A DNA stretch of 64,000 nt from positions 1 to 64,000 of the forward strand of contig CAVPIM010000004.1 of the NCBI GenBank assembly GCA_963704995.1, read 5' to 3'. Each line of letters begins with the position of its first letter. Positions within the stretch are counted from its first letter, which is position 1. Origin of the DNA: RYN-230 sp963704995 (GTDB taxonomy: Bacteria > Actinomycetota > Actinomycetes > Streptosporangiales > Streptosporangiaceae). Positions 32,435-41,798 of the stretch are shown in pieces. The translations under genes were made by a program, and so were the position numbers. The notes under the pieces were generated by a model. It did not search any database. It had not been told where the DNA came from and worked only from the letters and a program-made list of their open reading frames with translations.

Positions 32435-33676
32435 TCAGGCCGCCCGGCCGACGGCCGTGCGGATCTGCTGGAACGCGGTGTAGTTGGCGATCACGTCGAG
32501 CATCCCGCCCGGGCTTACCCGGCTCACCGCGTCGTCGATCCCGGTGACCATCTCGAACCTGACCCCGTCGGCTTCCAGCCGGACGGCCAGGTCGAGCCCG
32601 CGTTCCCCGGACACGAACACCGGCCGGTCCCGGACCACCCGGTAGTCAACGTCCCACAGCCAGGAGGTGTCCCGCCCGTCGGGGATCTGCGCGTTGACCG
32701 ACAGCAGCACCGGTACGGGGGCCGGATCCAGCACGTCGAACGCTTCCAGCCAGCCCGCCGGGTTCTTGGCCAGCAGCAGCCGCGCCTGGCGGCCGTTCCG
32801 TTCCACCTGGGTGTACCGGCCGGCGACCGAGGTCACCGAGCGCATCTTGTCCAGGGCCGCCGCCGGGCTGACCCCGAATACCTCGGCAACGGCCAGCGCC
32901 ATCACCGCGTTGGACCGGTTAGCCCGGCCCGGCAGGGCCAGCCCGAGTTCGGTGACCCGGCCCGCCGGGTCGATGACCGAGGAGCCGTCCAGCACCCAGC
33001 GCGCCGAGGGGCGGCTGAACCCGCACTCGTGGCACCGCCAGCCCATGTCGTCGCGGCGCAGGTGTGATCCGCACCGCGGGCAGCACCAGGAATCCTCGTG
33101 CCAGCGCTGTCCCGCCGCGACCCAGGTGACCTGGTGGGCACCGCTGGCCGCCCAGGCGATCAGCGGGTCGTCCACGTTGGCCACCACCCGGCAGTCCGGG
33201 GCCGCCTCGAACGCCTCCCGCCAGCGCCGGGCCAGCAGCCAGATCTCGGCGGCCCGGTCCATCTGGTCGCGGCTGAGGTTGAGCAGCGTCACCACCCGCG
33301 CGTTCGTGGCCCGGAGCACGGCCGGGATGTACTTCTCGTCCGTCTCCAGCACCGCAAAGGGCGCCTCGGGCGCCTGGCCCAGCGCGGCGGCCAGCCCGGC
33401 CTCCATGTTCGCGCCGAACGCGTTCGAGGCCACCTCCTGCCCGAGCGCGCTCAGCCCCGCGGTGATCAGCCGCGTGGTCGTCGTCTTGCCGTTCGTCCCG
33501 GTGACCAGGACGATCTGCCGGTCGGCCGCGAGCAGCGACAGCAAGCCCGGCTCCACGCGCAGGCCGATGACCCCGCCGATCACCGATCCGTCGCCCCGGC
33601 CCGCCAGGCGCGACATCCGGCCCGCGGCTCCGCCCAGCGTGGTCGCGACCCGCGCCCGCATCGGAAGCTTGCCCAT
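32435..33676 (-). CDS. murT: lipid II isoglutaminyl synthase, Mur-ligase subunit MurT
   Basis: Mur ligase-fold ATPase that, with GatD, converts D-Glu to D-isoGln in lipid II. The 413-residue protein has P-loop GTNGKTTTTRL (60-70), the four-cysteine zinc ribbon CPRCG...CHECG (about 202-222) and a C-terminal DUF1727-type region (NAQIPDGRDTSWLWDVDYRV). Start ATG 33676. The zinc insertion is characteristic of MurT and separates it from MurC/D/E/F. Confidence 0.92.
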   Translation of the reverse strand: MGKLPMRARVATTLGGAAGRMSRLAGRGDGSVIGGVIGLRVEPGLLSLLAADRQIVLVTGTNGKTTTTRLITAGLSALGQEVASNAFGANMEAGLAAALGQAPEAPFAVLETDEKYIPAVLRATNARVVTLLNLSRDQMDRAAEIWLLARRWREAFEAAPDCRVVANVDDPLIAWAASGAHQVTWVAAGQRWHEDSWCCPRCGSHLRRDDMGWRCHECGFSRPSARWVLDGSSVIDPAGRVTELGLALPGRANRSNAVMALAVAEVFGVSPAAALDKMRSVTSVAGRYTQVERNGRQARLLLAKNPAGWLEAFDVLDPAPVPVLLSVNAQIPDGRDTSWLWDVDYRVVRDRPVFVSGERGLDLAVRLEADGVRFEMVTGIDDAVSRVSPGGMLDVIANYTAFQQIRTAVGRAA

Positions 33677-33912
33677 GGCCGACGATGCTATCCGGCCCGC
33701 GCCGGCGGCGGCACTGGTCCCGCCCGGCGGAGGCGCAAACAGGGCTCAGCCGCACAGTCCGCACCCCGCCGGTGTCTCAGAGGAGGCTCAGAAGGCAGGC
33801 ACACGGCGGGGAGAGGGCCCGGGGGCACAGTAAAGGCATACGAGAACAGCACGCAGGACGACTAAGGCGCCGGCCGGCCCCCCGGATGGCGCGGAGATAA
33901 GGAGAATCACCC

Positions 33913-34230
33913 ATGAACGCCCTGGTCCTGGCCAACTTCCCGATCGCCTTCCTGATTTTCGCGGCCGTCGTCGGCATCCCGCTCTGGCTGACCTTCAAGC
34001 GCCCCGACCGCGCGCCGCGCTTCAGCGGGGCCCGCGCCTACGGCGCGACGGCTGTCCCGGCGACCGCCTCGGCCTCGCCCGCGAGCCGGGCCGCCGCCTC
34101 CCGGAACTCCCTGGCCCGCCAGCACGCCGCGGCCCGCACCGCGGTGCCCGGCCGCCAGCACGCCGCGACCACCCGGGAGCCCGCCGCCCGCGACCACGCC
34201 GCCCCCCAGCACGACCACGCGGCCGTCTGA
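33913..34230 (+). CDS. small membrane protein, hypothetical
   Basis: A 105-residue protein with one hydrophobic helix (about 8-26, FPIAFLIFAAVVGIPLWLTF) and a long Ala/Arg/His-rich, Pro-containing tail that is probably disordered. The tail carries repeated RQHAA and TAV units. ATG 33913 has GGAGAATC upstream, a good ribosome binding site. It is convergent with the TraD-like gene and followed by a strong hairpin. No function can be assigned. Confidence 0.65.
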   Translation: MNALVLANFPIAFLIFAAVVGIPLWLTFKRPDRAPRFSGARAYGATAVPATASASPASRAAASRNSLARQHAAARTAVPGRQHAATTREPAARDHAAPQHDHAAV

Positions 34231-34315
34231 GCGGTGCGGGCCTCCGCTGAGGCACTCACCAGCCCTGCTCCCCCGCGGCCCGGCCCCGCTCCCCGGCGGC
34301 CTGGCGTCGCTCCCC

Positions 34316-34354
34316 GCGACGCGGCGGGAACCAACCTGGTTCCCGCCGCGTCGC
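34316..34354. terminator. perfect 17-bp stem hairpin
   Basis: GCGACGCGGCGGGAACC (34316-34332) pairs perfectly with GGTTCCCGCCGCGTCGC (34338-34354) across a 5-base loop. It lies between the convergent small membrane gene and the TraD-like gene and should terminate both directions. A short run of T follows at 34358-34360. Confidence 0.85.
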
Positions 34355-34381
34355 ACGTTTCACCCGCCGGCCCCCTGGCGG

Positions 34382-36455
34382 TCACCCGCGCGGCCGCCCT
34401 GCGCGGCGCCAGTCGAGCGGCTCAGCTGGCGGCCCCAGGTTCGGCGGCGGCCCTGGGCCCGGCGGTGCCGCCGCGTTCGGCGGCTCTGCGTGCGGCCCTG
34501 GGGCCGGCTGGGCCGCCCCGGGGCGGCGCGCCACGGCCTCATCCAGGCCGGCCAGCGTGGCCGTGGGCAGCGCCAGGATGCCGGGATTGGCATCCGCGAA
34601 CACCACCCGGCGGCCCGCCGCCGAGGCGTAGCTGACGATCATCCCGCTCGGCGGGAGCTGCTGCAGCTCGTGCGGCTCCACCAGGAACTCCCGGGACCGC
34701 TGGCTGGTCCGGGCGACCGACGTGCTGGCCGCGGCGGCCCGCGCGGTCTGCACCCCCCACGCGGTGCTCGAGTTGTGGCCACCGGTCCAGGACCACGACT
34801 CGCTGATCCCCTCCGACCAGTTGCGCTCCTGGTGCCCGGACGCAGTGCGCGGCGCGAAAGCCGCGGCCCCGGACCAGCTCTGCCCGCGCCCCCGGCCGCG
34901 CCCGGTGGACTGGCTGGCCGACGCGGACGCGGCCACGGAATCCGCTGTGCCCACGGTGCTCGTGTAGGAGTAGCTGGCCGTGTCGCTGACCGAGTCGCCC
35001 ACGGTGTCGGTGAGCTGGGACACCACGAAGCGGTGCGCGGTCCCGATCTGCTCGCTCGCGGCCTTCGCGTCGCCGGCGTTGCCGAGCCGCATGAACGCCA
35101 CCGCGGCGTTGCCCCGGCCCAGCCGCTCGCGGACATGGTCCGGGAGCGAGCGGTAGGCCAGGACCAGCCCGGTGCCGCTGGCCTCACAGGCGTCCGCCAG
35201 CCGGTCCAGCATGTCCCCGCGGAGCTTCTCGCCCCCGGCGACCAGCAGCGTGTGCTGCCAGGCGGGGCCGCGGGGCTGCCGCCGGAGCAGGTGGGTGAGC
35301 GCGGCGGTGACGTACGCGCTGAGGACCTGGCTGCCCGCCACGTCCGCCGCCCGGCCCAGGGCCACCACCCGCAGCCGGCTGGGCGGCAGCCGGGCCGGGG
35401 CCGTCCCCAGCGTCTCCAGCGTGCGCAGCCTGGCTTCGAGCCCGAGGGCCCGCCCGGTGATGACCCGCTCGCTGGCCGCCGGGCCGTACAGCCCGGCGAC
35501 CGCCTCGGCCTGCACCGCGCTGATCAGGCCGCGCTGCGTGTCCTCGCGCGGATCCCCGACCTGGGCCAGGACCCGCAGGGCCGCGGTCACCTGCCCGATA
35601 CCGGGCTGCCCGCCGAGGGCCCGGGCGACGCGCTCCAGGATCGCCCGGTCCGGGACCGGGTCAGGCGGGCTGGCCGGGTCACCCGCGGCCGCCGCGGCCA
35701 CGGCCAGCACGTCGGCCAGGGCCTCCCCGGGAAGCCCGGCCCCGAGGTCCAGCCGCGGCAGGTCCCCGGGCAGCACCCAGACCAGCGGGCTGGCCCCGGC
35801 CTGGCCGGCCATGGCCAGCAGATCCCGCGCGACCGCTCCCTCCGACAGGTCCAGCACGGTGACCTCACCGCCCACCGCCAGCCGCAGGCCGGACAGCATG
35901 GCCGTCAGCGCGGACCACCCGGCCAGCGTGCCGCCTGCGACGTCGAGCCGGTCGATCCCGGTGGGCAGGGCCACCCCGTACCACTGCCGCTGCGCCCGGA
36001 AGGCCCGGCCGCGGGCCTGCCAGTCCCGGAACCGCCGGGCGTGCTCGGCCTGCCATCCGGACAGGCGGCTTTCGCCGGCCGCGCGGGCCCGGGCCACCCG
36101 CTCCTCCTCCGCCGCCACCCGGGCCCGGAGATCCCGGGTGCCGCGCCAGACGCCGCTCGCGCACCGCACCGTGATGGCCAGGAACGCCACGATCCCGGTG
36201 GCGGTCAGGGCCGGGTTCAGCGCGCCCGCTGCCCCCAGCGCCGCGGTCAGCCCGGCCAGCGCGGCGCCGGCCGTCGCGCCGGCCTTCAGCGGCCGGCTGC
36301 AGCCGGCGTTCCTCCCGCTGCTGGGCGAGTACCCAGCCGGCGTCCAGCCGTTCCCCGGCGGGCGGGATCGGGCGCCGCGGGGGCGGCCCCGGATCCGGGT
36401 GCACCAGCGCGTACTCCCAGCCGAGGTACACCCGGTCCGGCCGCGGGGCCATCAC
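34382..36455 (-). CDS. TraD/VirD4-related membrane protein without P-loop, frame broken near start
   Basis: About 690 residues when the frame near 36300 is joined. The front frame (from 36455, VYLGWEYALVHPDPG) runs to about 36302; the next frame (LKAGATAGAALAGL) continues with two membrane helices, a coiled coil, an ATPase-like domain and the segment IGTAHRFVVSQLTDT as in coupling ATPases. The Walker A region reads GGTLAGWSAL, not GxxGxGKT. A Ser/Trp/Gly-rich segment (about 400-490 in the long frame) precedes the Pro-rich tail. Its start overlaps the upstream TraD-like gene. Gene location and pairing recall the cmd cluster of Streptomyces, unverified. Confidence 0.6.
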
Positions 36456-38197
36456 GGCGCCCAGCCCGCCGCGAACCGGCCCCGCGGCACCGCCTGCTGC
36501 GGTTCCCTGACCAGGAGCGCGAACTCATCGCCGGCCAGGGCGGTCCCGGGAAGTTCACCGTCCGGGGTGATCCCGGCGAGCCCCGGGTCTCCTGGGCCGC
36601 GGATCACCACGACGTTGGCCAGGGCCGCGATCTGGCCCGCGGCCTGCGCGGACGTGGGGGCGGGACGCAGACCGGGCGCGGGACTGAGACCAGCGCTGAT
36701 CACGGTGCTGATCACGGTGCTGGCCACGGTGGCCAGCCCGGCCTGCGCGCCGGTGCTGATCAGCCCGGCCAGGGCCTGCCCGGTGATCGCGTCCGCGTCG
36801 CCGAACCAGGCGAGACCGTCGCCGGCCACGCCCAGGCGCCGTGACTCGGCGAACACCGCGGTGATGTCGAGCGCCACCAGATTCGCGATCATCCGCGCGG
36901 AACGGCCGTGCCGCGGCTGGTCCAGCGGGAAGAACGCGACCGCGCGCTCGCGGACCACGGCGCTGAGGCTGAGGGCTGGATCAGGCGCACCCGGCCGGAG
37001 CCAGCGGCCCAGGGCCGAGGCCCGCAGCCCGGCCAGCTCCCCGGCCAGGAAGGAGGCCGTGGCCGGGTCGGCCTCGAGCAGCCTGGCGCAGACCCTGGCC
37101 CGCTCGCCCAGCGGGCCGCGCCGGGGGTGGTACGGGGGCACCTGCCTCATCCGGGCCTGCAGCGCGGCCGGGCCGAGCAGCGCGGCGACCTCGTCGAGCA
37201 CGGGCACCCGCGGATCCTCCGGGGCCGCGGCCGCCACCGCGAACAGGTCGTTCAGGCAGGCGCCGCAGGTCCGCCGGGCCTGATCAGCCACCGGGCCCCA
37301 GTCGATCATCCCCATGACCAGCGCGGCCTTGCGGGCCGGGCCGCCACCGCGCCACGGCTCGTAGCTGCCCTGGCCGGCCGGCCCGAAGACGTGCAGCGGG
37401 GCGCCAGCGTCCGCGCAGATCGCGGCGAGGGCCCCGGGCAAGCCCGCGAGCCCGCGGAGGTCCACCACCAGGACCGGCTTGCGGCGCCGGATCGCCGCGT
37501 GGACGAGCTGGAAGCTGGCCGCGGACACGCCCTCGGGCACCGCGCCCGTCACGAGGACCCCGCCTTCCGCGGCGCGCCAGCTGATCCCGGCGGGGCGCCC
37601 GGTCTGGCGGTCCGCTCCCAGGCAGGCGCCGTCCCGGCTGACCACCCCGCCGGACCTGACCCGGGCCACGGTGAACTGCCGCCGGACCGCCACGATCAGG
37701 CCGGGCCGTGGCGGCGGTAAGTCCTGGGCACCGGCGCGCCGCCCGCGCAGCCAGCACGCCACCGCCGCCTCGGCCGGCGCCAGGATCAGCGCGAACGGGA
37801 GCTGCCGCGGCAGCCAGCGCCCGATCCCGGCGAAGGCCCGGGCGGGATGCAGGACACGGCCCGGCTGCCTGGCCGCCCCGGCCAGCCAGCCCAGCACCTG
37901 ATGCGGTCCGGCGGTTAAGCCGGCCAGGGCCCGCCCGGGGCCGATGGCCAGCACCCAGAGCAACCCGGCCGCGGCCGGGCGGGCCAGCCACAGCGGCCGC
38001 CACCGCGCGGCCCGGCCGGCCAGGCCCAGCGCGACGGCCAGCAGCAGGGTCAGCTGGGCCAGCAATAAGTGGGCCAGGAGGCCGGCCAGCACGAGGGCAG
38101 CTGACAGCTCACCGCGTCGTCGTGGTGGATCTCCCGGAAGGAGGTAGCGGGCTCGCCGCGGGTCGCGCCGCGCCGCAGTCGTCGCAAAGGCAGGCAT
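36452..38197 (-). CDS. TraD/VirD4-related membrane protein, degenerate ATPase
   Basis: A 581-residue protein with three N-terminal membrane helices (about 30-60, 70-100, 135-155) and a RecA-like region. The Walker A position reads GGVLVTGAVPEGVSAASFQ, with VPEG where GSGK is expected, and the Walker B end reads GLAWFGDADAITG rather than a DE motif. Coupling-ATPase context is otherwise visible (RKPVLVVDLRGL; LISTGAQAGLATVAS). Thus it probably does not hydrolyse ATP by the usual route. It overlaps the next gene by 4 bp. I infer a membrane complex of two paired pseudo-ATPases. Confidence 0.6.
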   Translation of the reverse strand: MPAFATTAARRDPRRARYLLPGDPPRRRGELSAALVLAGLLAHLLLAQLTLLLAVALGLAGRAARWRPLWLARPAAAGLLWVLAIGPGRALAGLTAGPHQVLGWLAGAARQPGRVLHPARAFAGIGRWLPRQLPFALILAPAEAAVACWLRGRRAGAQDLPPPRPGLIVAVRRQFTVARVRSGGVVSRDGACLGADRQTGRPAGISWRAAEGGVLVTGAVPEGVSAASFQLVHAAIRRRKPVLVVDLRGLAGLPGALAAICADAGAPLHVFGPAGQGSYEPWRGGGPARKAALVMGMIDWGPVADQARRTCGACLNDLFAVAAAAPEDPRVPVLDEVAALLGPAALQARMRQVPPYHPRRGPLGERARVCARLLEADPATASFLAGELAGLRASALGRWLRPGAPDPALSLSAVVRERAVAFFPLDQPRHGRSARMIANLVALDITAVFAESRRLGVAGDGLAWFGDADAITGQALAGLISTGAQAGLATVASTVISTVISAGLSPAPGLRPAPTSAQAAGQIAALANVVVIRGPGDPGLAGITPDGELPGTALAGDEFALLVREPQQAVPRGRFAAGWAP

Positions 38198-38266
38198 CTC
38201 GGGTCAAGGTTCCCAGTCCCCGCCATCCTGTGTCCCAGGCACCCGGAAAATCGTCCGGCTCACCGC

Positions 38267-38277
38267 GGGACTTTGGC
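38267..38277 (+). promoter_or_regulatory. DosR/DevR-like half-site upstream of universal stress gene
   Basis: GGGACTTTGGC matches the left part of the published DosR box GGGACTTTNGGCC. It lies about 190 bp upstream of a universal stress protein gene; USP genes are typical DosR targets. Only a half-site is clear. Confidence 0.3.
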
Positions 38278-38464
38278 ATGCGCGGGAATCATCAGCGATC
38301 GGGAATGGAAAGGAGCCCGCATGGCGGGCACTCCGGCACCTGGGTGGTTTGCGCAGGCCAGGTCGGGCGTCCCGGCCGCCAGGGTCCTTCAGCCTCTATG
38401 TTCCGGCTGGCCCGCAGGCGTACGATGTTATTAAGTAAATTGGAGTGGGAACCCGGGAGCGGAA

Positions 38465-38908
38465 ATGCTTGGAATCATTGTTGGGGTAGACGACTCGGGC
38501 CATTCACACCATGCGCTGGGCTGGGCGATGCACGAGGCCGCGTTGCGCCATGCGCCGCTGACTGTCATGACCGTTTGCCCGTCCCCGGCCCGCCCGGCCA
38601 CCATGAGTTTCTGGGGCTTGCCCACGCTCCCCGAGGGCGGCTTCAACGAGGATCACGCGCGGCGGGCGGTCCAGGAAGCCGTGGACAAGGCCGCGAGCGA
38701 ATTCAGCGGGACGCCGCCTGAGGTCACCGTGACTGTGGCCAGGGGGGAGCCGACGGAAGAACTCGTGGCCGCGTCCCGTGACGCGGACATGCTCGTCGTG
38801 GGATCGCGCGGCAGCGGCGGGTTCGCCAAGCTGCGGCTGGGCTCGGTGAGCAGCCAGGTCGTCCACCACGCGTCCTGCCCGGTGGTGGTGATCCCCGCAG
38901 CCCGGTAG
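38465..38908 (+). CDS. universal stress protein
   Basis: A 147-residue USP with a single Usp domain. The ATP-binding signature is GSRGSGGFAKLRLGSVSSQV (near 119-138), G-2x-G-9x-G(S/T), preceded by the N-terminal IIVGVDDSGHSHHALGWA. Thus it belongs to the ATP-binding type used in stress and dormancy. Start ATG 38465 has GGGAG 5 bases upstream. It is convergent with pstB. Upstream AT-rich sequence with a possible DosR-type half-site suggests hypoxia or stress control. Confidence 0.9.
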   Translation: MLGIIVGVDDSGHSHHALGWAMHEAALRHAPLTVMTVCPSPARPATMSFWGLPTLPEGGFNEDHARRAVQEAVDKAASEFSGTPPEVTVTVARGEPTEELVAASRDADMLVVGSRGSGGFAKLRLGSVSSQVVHHASCPVVVIPAAR

Positions 38909-38984
38909 ACCACGCCCTCATGGCGGGGACAGGGCGGGGAGATCCGCCGGGCGGCCACGGCCGGCCCCCGGGCCAGGCTCTGGC

Positions 38985-39875
38985 TCAGCCCATCCGGCCG
39001 GTGACGTAGGCCCTGGTCCGGCTGTCGGCCGGGTCCTGGAAGATCTTGGCGGTCCGGTCGTACTCGACGAGCACACCGGTCCGGGTATCGCTCGTCTCGT
39101 TGATGAGCACGGAGAAGAAGGCCGTGCGGTCGCTGACCCTGGTGGCCTGCTGCATGTTGTGGGTGACGATGACGATGGTGTACAGGGACTTGATCTCCTG
39201 CATCAGGTCCTCGATGGCACCGGTCGCGATCGGGTCCAGCGCCGAGCAGGGCTCATCCATGAGCACGACGTCCGGCTCGACGGCGAGCGTACGGGCGATG
39301 CACAGCCGCTGCTGCTGCCCGCCGGACAGGCCCAGGGCCGACTTGTGCAGCCGGTCTTTCACCTCGTCCCACAGCGCGGCCTGGCGCAGCGAGCGCTCGA
39401 CGATCTCGCCCAGCCTGCCCTTGTTGCGCTCGCCGTTGATGCGGGGCCCGTAGGCGACGTTGTCGTAGATCGACTTCGGGAACGGGTTCGGCTTCTGGAA
39501 GACCATGCCGATGCGCCGGCGCACCGCTATCGGGGAGACATCGCTGGCGTACAGCGACGCCCCGCGGTAATGCACCTCGCCCTCGACCCGGGCGCCCACC
39601 ACGAGGTCGTTCATCCGGTTCAGCGTCCGCAGCACGGTCGTCTTGCCGCATCCAGACGGGCCGATGAACGCGGTGATCTCGTGTTCGTGTATCGACAGCG
39701 ACACATCGGTGACCGCGCGGAAACTACTGTAATAGATCGAGACGTTTTTCGTTTCGAACACAGATTCGCCCGGCATGACTGGGGCGCGGGACGCCGGAGT
39801 TATCTCCTGCTGCTCCTGGACGGCCGGCTCGGTCAGCTGACGGTTGGCGACGGCGTACTGCTCAGGCTCTTCCAT
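38985..39875 (-). CDS. pstB: phosphate ABC transporter ATP-binding protein
   Basis: The ATPase of high-affinity phosphate import. The 296-residue protein has Walker A GPSGCGKT (near 79-86), ABC signature LSGGQQQRL and Walker B VVLMDEPCSALD. It has a 40-residue extra N-terminus. Start ATG 39875, 8 bp after the pstA stop, is preferred to the longer frame because AGGGAC precedes it. It forms the complex with PstC and PstA and takes phosphate from PstS. Regulation comes from the PHO box upstream of pstS. Confidence 0.93.
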   Translation of the reverse strand: MEEPEQYAVANRQLTEPAVQEQQEITPASRAPVMPGESVFETKNVSIYYSSFRAVTDVSLSIHEHEITAFIGPSGCGKTTVLRTLNRMNDLVVGARVEGEVHYRGASLYASDVSPIAVRRRIGMVFQKPNPFPKSIYDNVAYGPRINGERNKGRLGEIVERSLRQAALWDEVKDRLHKSALGLSGGQQQRLCIARTLAVEPDVVLMDEPCSALDPIATGAIEDLMQEIKSLYTIVIVTHNMQQATRVSDRTAFFSVLINETSDTRTGVLVEYDRTAKIFQDPADSRTRAYVTGRMG

Positions 39876-39882
39876 GGTGTCC

Positions 39883-40773
39883 CTAGCGCAGGTGTCTGGC
39901 GAATCGTGCGGTGACGAGACGGGCAACTATCATCAGGATAAAGGCGATGGCAATAAGTGTCAGTGCCGCACCCCAGCCGCGGGCCTGCGCGCCGACGTAC
40001 GGGGATGACGCGTTGGCGAATATCTGCGACGGCAGTGAAGTATTGGGGCCGCTGAATACGTTCCGGTTCACGGTGGTCACCGTGAGGATGGTGAACAGCA
40101 GCGGCGCCGTCTCACCCGCGGCCCGGGCGACGGCGAGCAGGGCGCCGCTGACGATCCCGCCGATGGCCGCGGGCAGCACGACCGTCACCGTCACCCGGGA
40201 TTTGCTGGCCCCCAGGGCGTAGCTCGCCTCGCGCAGCGGATCCGGGACCAGCCTCAGCATTTCGTACGTGGAGCGGATCACGATCGGCAGCATCAGGCAG
40301 CCGAGAGCGAGCGCGCCGGCCAGGCCCGAGTAGCCGAAGTGCAGGACCCAGATGGAGAAGATAAACAGTCCCATCACGATCGAGGGCACGCCCGTCATCA
40401 CGTCCGCCATGAACCCGATGAGCTTGGCCAGGAACCGGTTGCCGCCGTACTCATTGAGGTAGATCGCGCCCAGCACGCCGAGTGGCACCGCCATGACCGT
40501 GGCCAGGGCCGTGATCTCGATCGTGCCGACGACGGCCGGCCCCATGCCGCCGATGTTCGCGGGCAGCACGTTCGGCGGGATGGACCCGGTCAGGAACTGC
40601 CAGCTGATGATCGAGGCGCCCTTGGCGATCACCGTGTACAGCACGAACCCCAGCGGGATGATCGCGAGCACGAACGCGACCACCATCGCCACGGTGGCGA
40701 TGCGGCTCTTGGTCCGCCGCCAGGACGGCGGCTCCCGGAGGTCGGCCGTCCGCGGCCGGGCGGTGGCAGCCAT
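39883..40773 (-). CDS. pstA: phosphate ABC transporter permease PstA
   Basis: A 296-residue inner-membrane permease with six helices and the binding-protein-dependent motif EASYALGASKSRVTVTVVLPAA(IGGIVSGALLA) near 190-220. It pairs with PstC. A longer open frame extends upstream to 41580, but ATG 40773 overlaps the pstC stop (TGATG) and fits PstA. The N-terminus MAATARPRTADLREPPSW precedes the first helix. Order phoU-pstS-pstC-pstA-pstB is standard. Confidence 0.92.
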   Translation of the reverse strand: MAATARPRTADLREPPSWRRTKSRIATVAMVVAFVLAIIPLGFVLYTVIAKGASIISWQFLTGSIPPNVLPANIGGMGPAVVGTIEITALATVMAVPLGVLGAIYLNEYGGNRFLAKLIGFMADVMTGVPSIVMGLFIFSIWVLHFGYSGLAGALALGCLMLPIVIRSTYEMLRLVPDPLREASYALGASKSRVTVTVVLPAAIGGIVSGALLAVARAAGETAPLLFTILTVTTVNRNVFSGPNTSLPSQIFANASSPYVGAQARGWGAALTLIAIAFILMIVARLVTARFARHLR

Positions 40774-41752
40774 CACGCCCCCCTCTGCCGCCGGCTGGAA
40801 CGCTCCACGACCGCGCGGGCGATGACGTTGATGATGATCGTAAAGGCGAACAGGAGAACGCCCAGCCCCATCAGTGCGGCGCGGAACACCCCGGTGGCCT
40901 CGCCGAACTCGTTCGCGATGACCGAGGGCATGCTGTAACCGGGGGCGAACAGGTGCGACGTGATGGTGGCCGACGAGCCGATCACCAAGGCAACCGCGAT
41001 CGTCTCGCCCATGGCCCGGCCCAGCCCGAGCAGCACCGCCCCGACCACGCCCGCCTGGCTGTGCGGCCAGACGGCGCCCCGGATCACCTCCCAGCGGGTG
41101 GCGCCCAGCGCGTACGCGCCCTCTTTGTCGATGGCCGGCACGGTGGCGATGACCTCGCGCGACAGCGAGGTCACGATCGGCGTGATCATGAAAGCCAGGA
41201 TGATGCCGGCGGTGAAGAACGAGGCCCCGCTCGTGGGCGGCCCGAACAGGGAGTCCAGCACCGGGATGCCGGTGACCCCCGAGCCTATCGAGGTGTAGAG
41301 GTGCTGGATCCAGGGCGCGAAGACCAGGATCCCCCACAGGCCCCAGACCACGGACGGGATCACGGCCAGCAGGTCGATCACGTACACGATCGGGCGTGAC
41401 CAGCGGTAGGGCACGACCTCGGTCAGCAGCAGGGCGATGCCCACGCTGACCGGCACGGCGATCACCAGCGCGATCGCGGCGGTGATCGCCGTCCCGTAGA
41501 TGAAGGCCAGCGCGCCGAACTGGTTGGCCGTGGGGTTCCAGGTCGTCGAGAAGATCTTGAGGCCCTCGGCGGAGAACCACGAGGACGCCTGCTGGCTGGT
41601 CGAGATGGCGATCAGGACCAGGATCACCAGCACCAGCAGGCCGCCGCGAGCGCGAGCGCCTGGAAGCCCAGGTCGCCGAGCGGCCGCCGCTGCGACAAGG
41701 GGCGGGCGGATCCGGCCGGGATGGCCGGATCCGCCTTCGTCGCAGAACTCAC
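40773..41752 (-). CDS. pstC: phosphate ABC transporter permease PstC, frame broken near start
   Basis: The other membrane permease. From GTG 41752 the frame reads MSSATKADPAIPAGSARPLS up to FQALALAA, then stops; the normal continuation LLVLVILVLIAISTSQQASS lies in the next frame. One G is missing near 41660 (GCGGCGGCC for GCGGCGGGCC). Repaired length is 326 residues with six helices and the EGAYALGATRWEVIRGAVWP motif near 240-259. The remaining frame is intact to 40773. Because PstC is indispensable to the pump, a sequencing indel is the best explanation. Confidence 0.85.
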
Positions 41753-41798
41753 AGCGGCGATCCGATCTGTTCCGCCCGCGCCATGGTCGTCACCACGG

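Noticed and set aside
34382..38197. Integrative conjugative element
   Set aside because: The two TraD-like genes have no relaxase, integrase, attachment repeats or plasmid genes nearby, and flanks are core genes.
39883..41580. A 565-residue PstA frame
   Set aside because: The upstream half is the shadow of pstC; the PstA start at 40773 overlaps the pstC stop.
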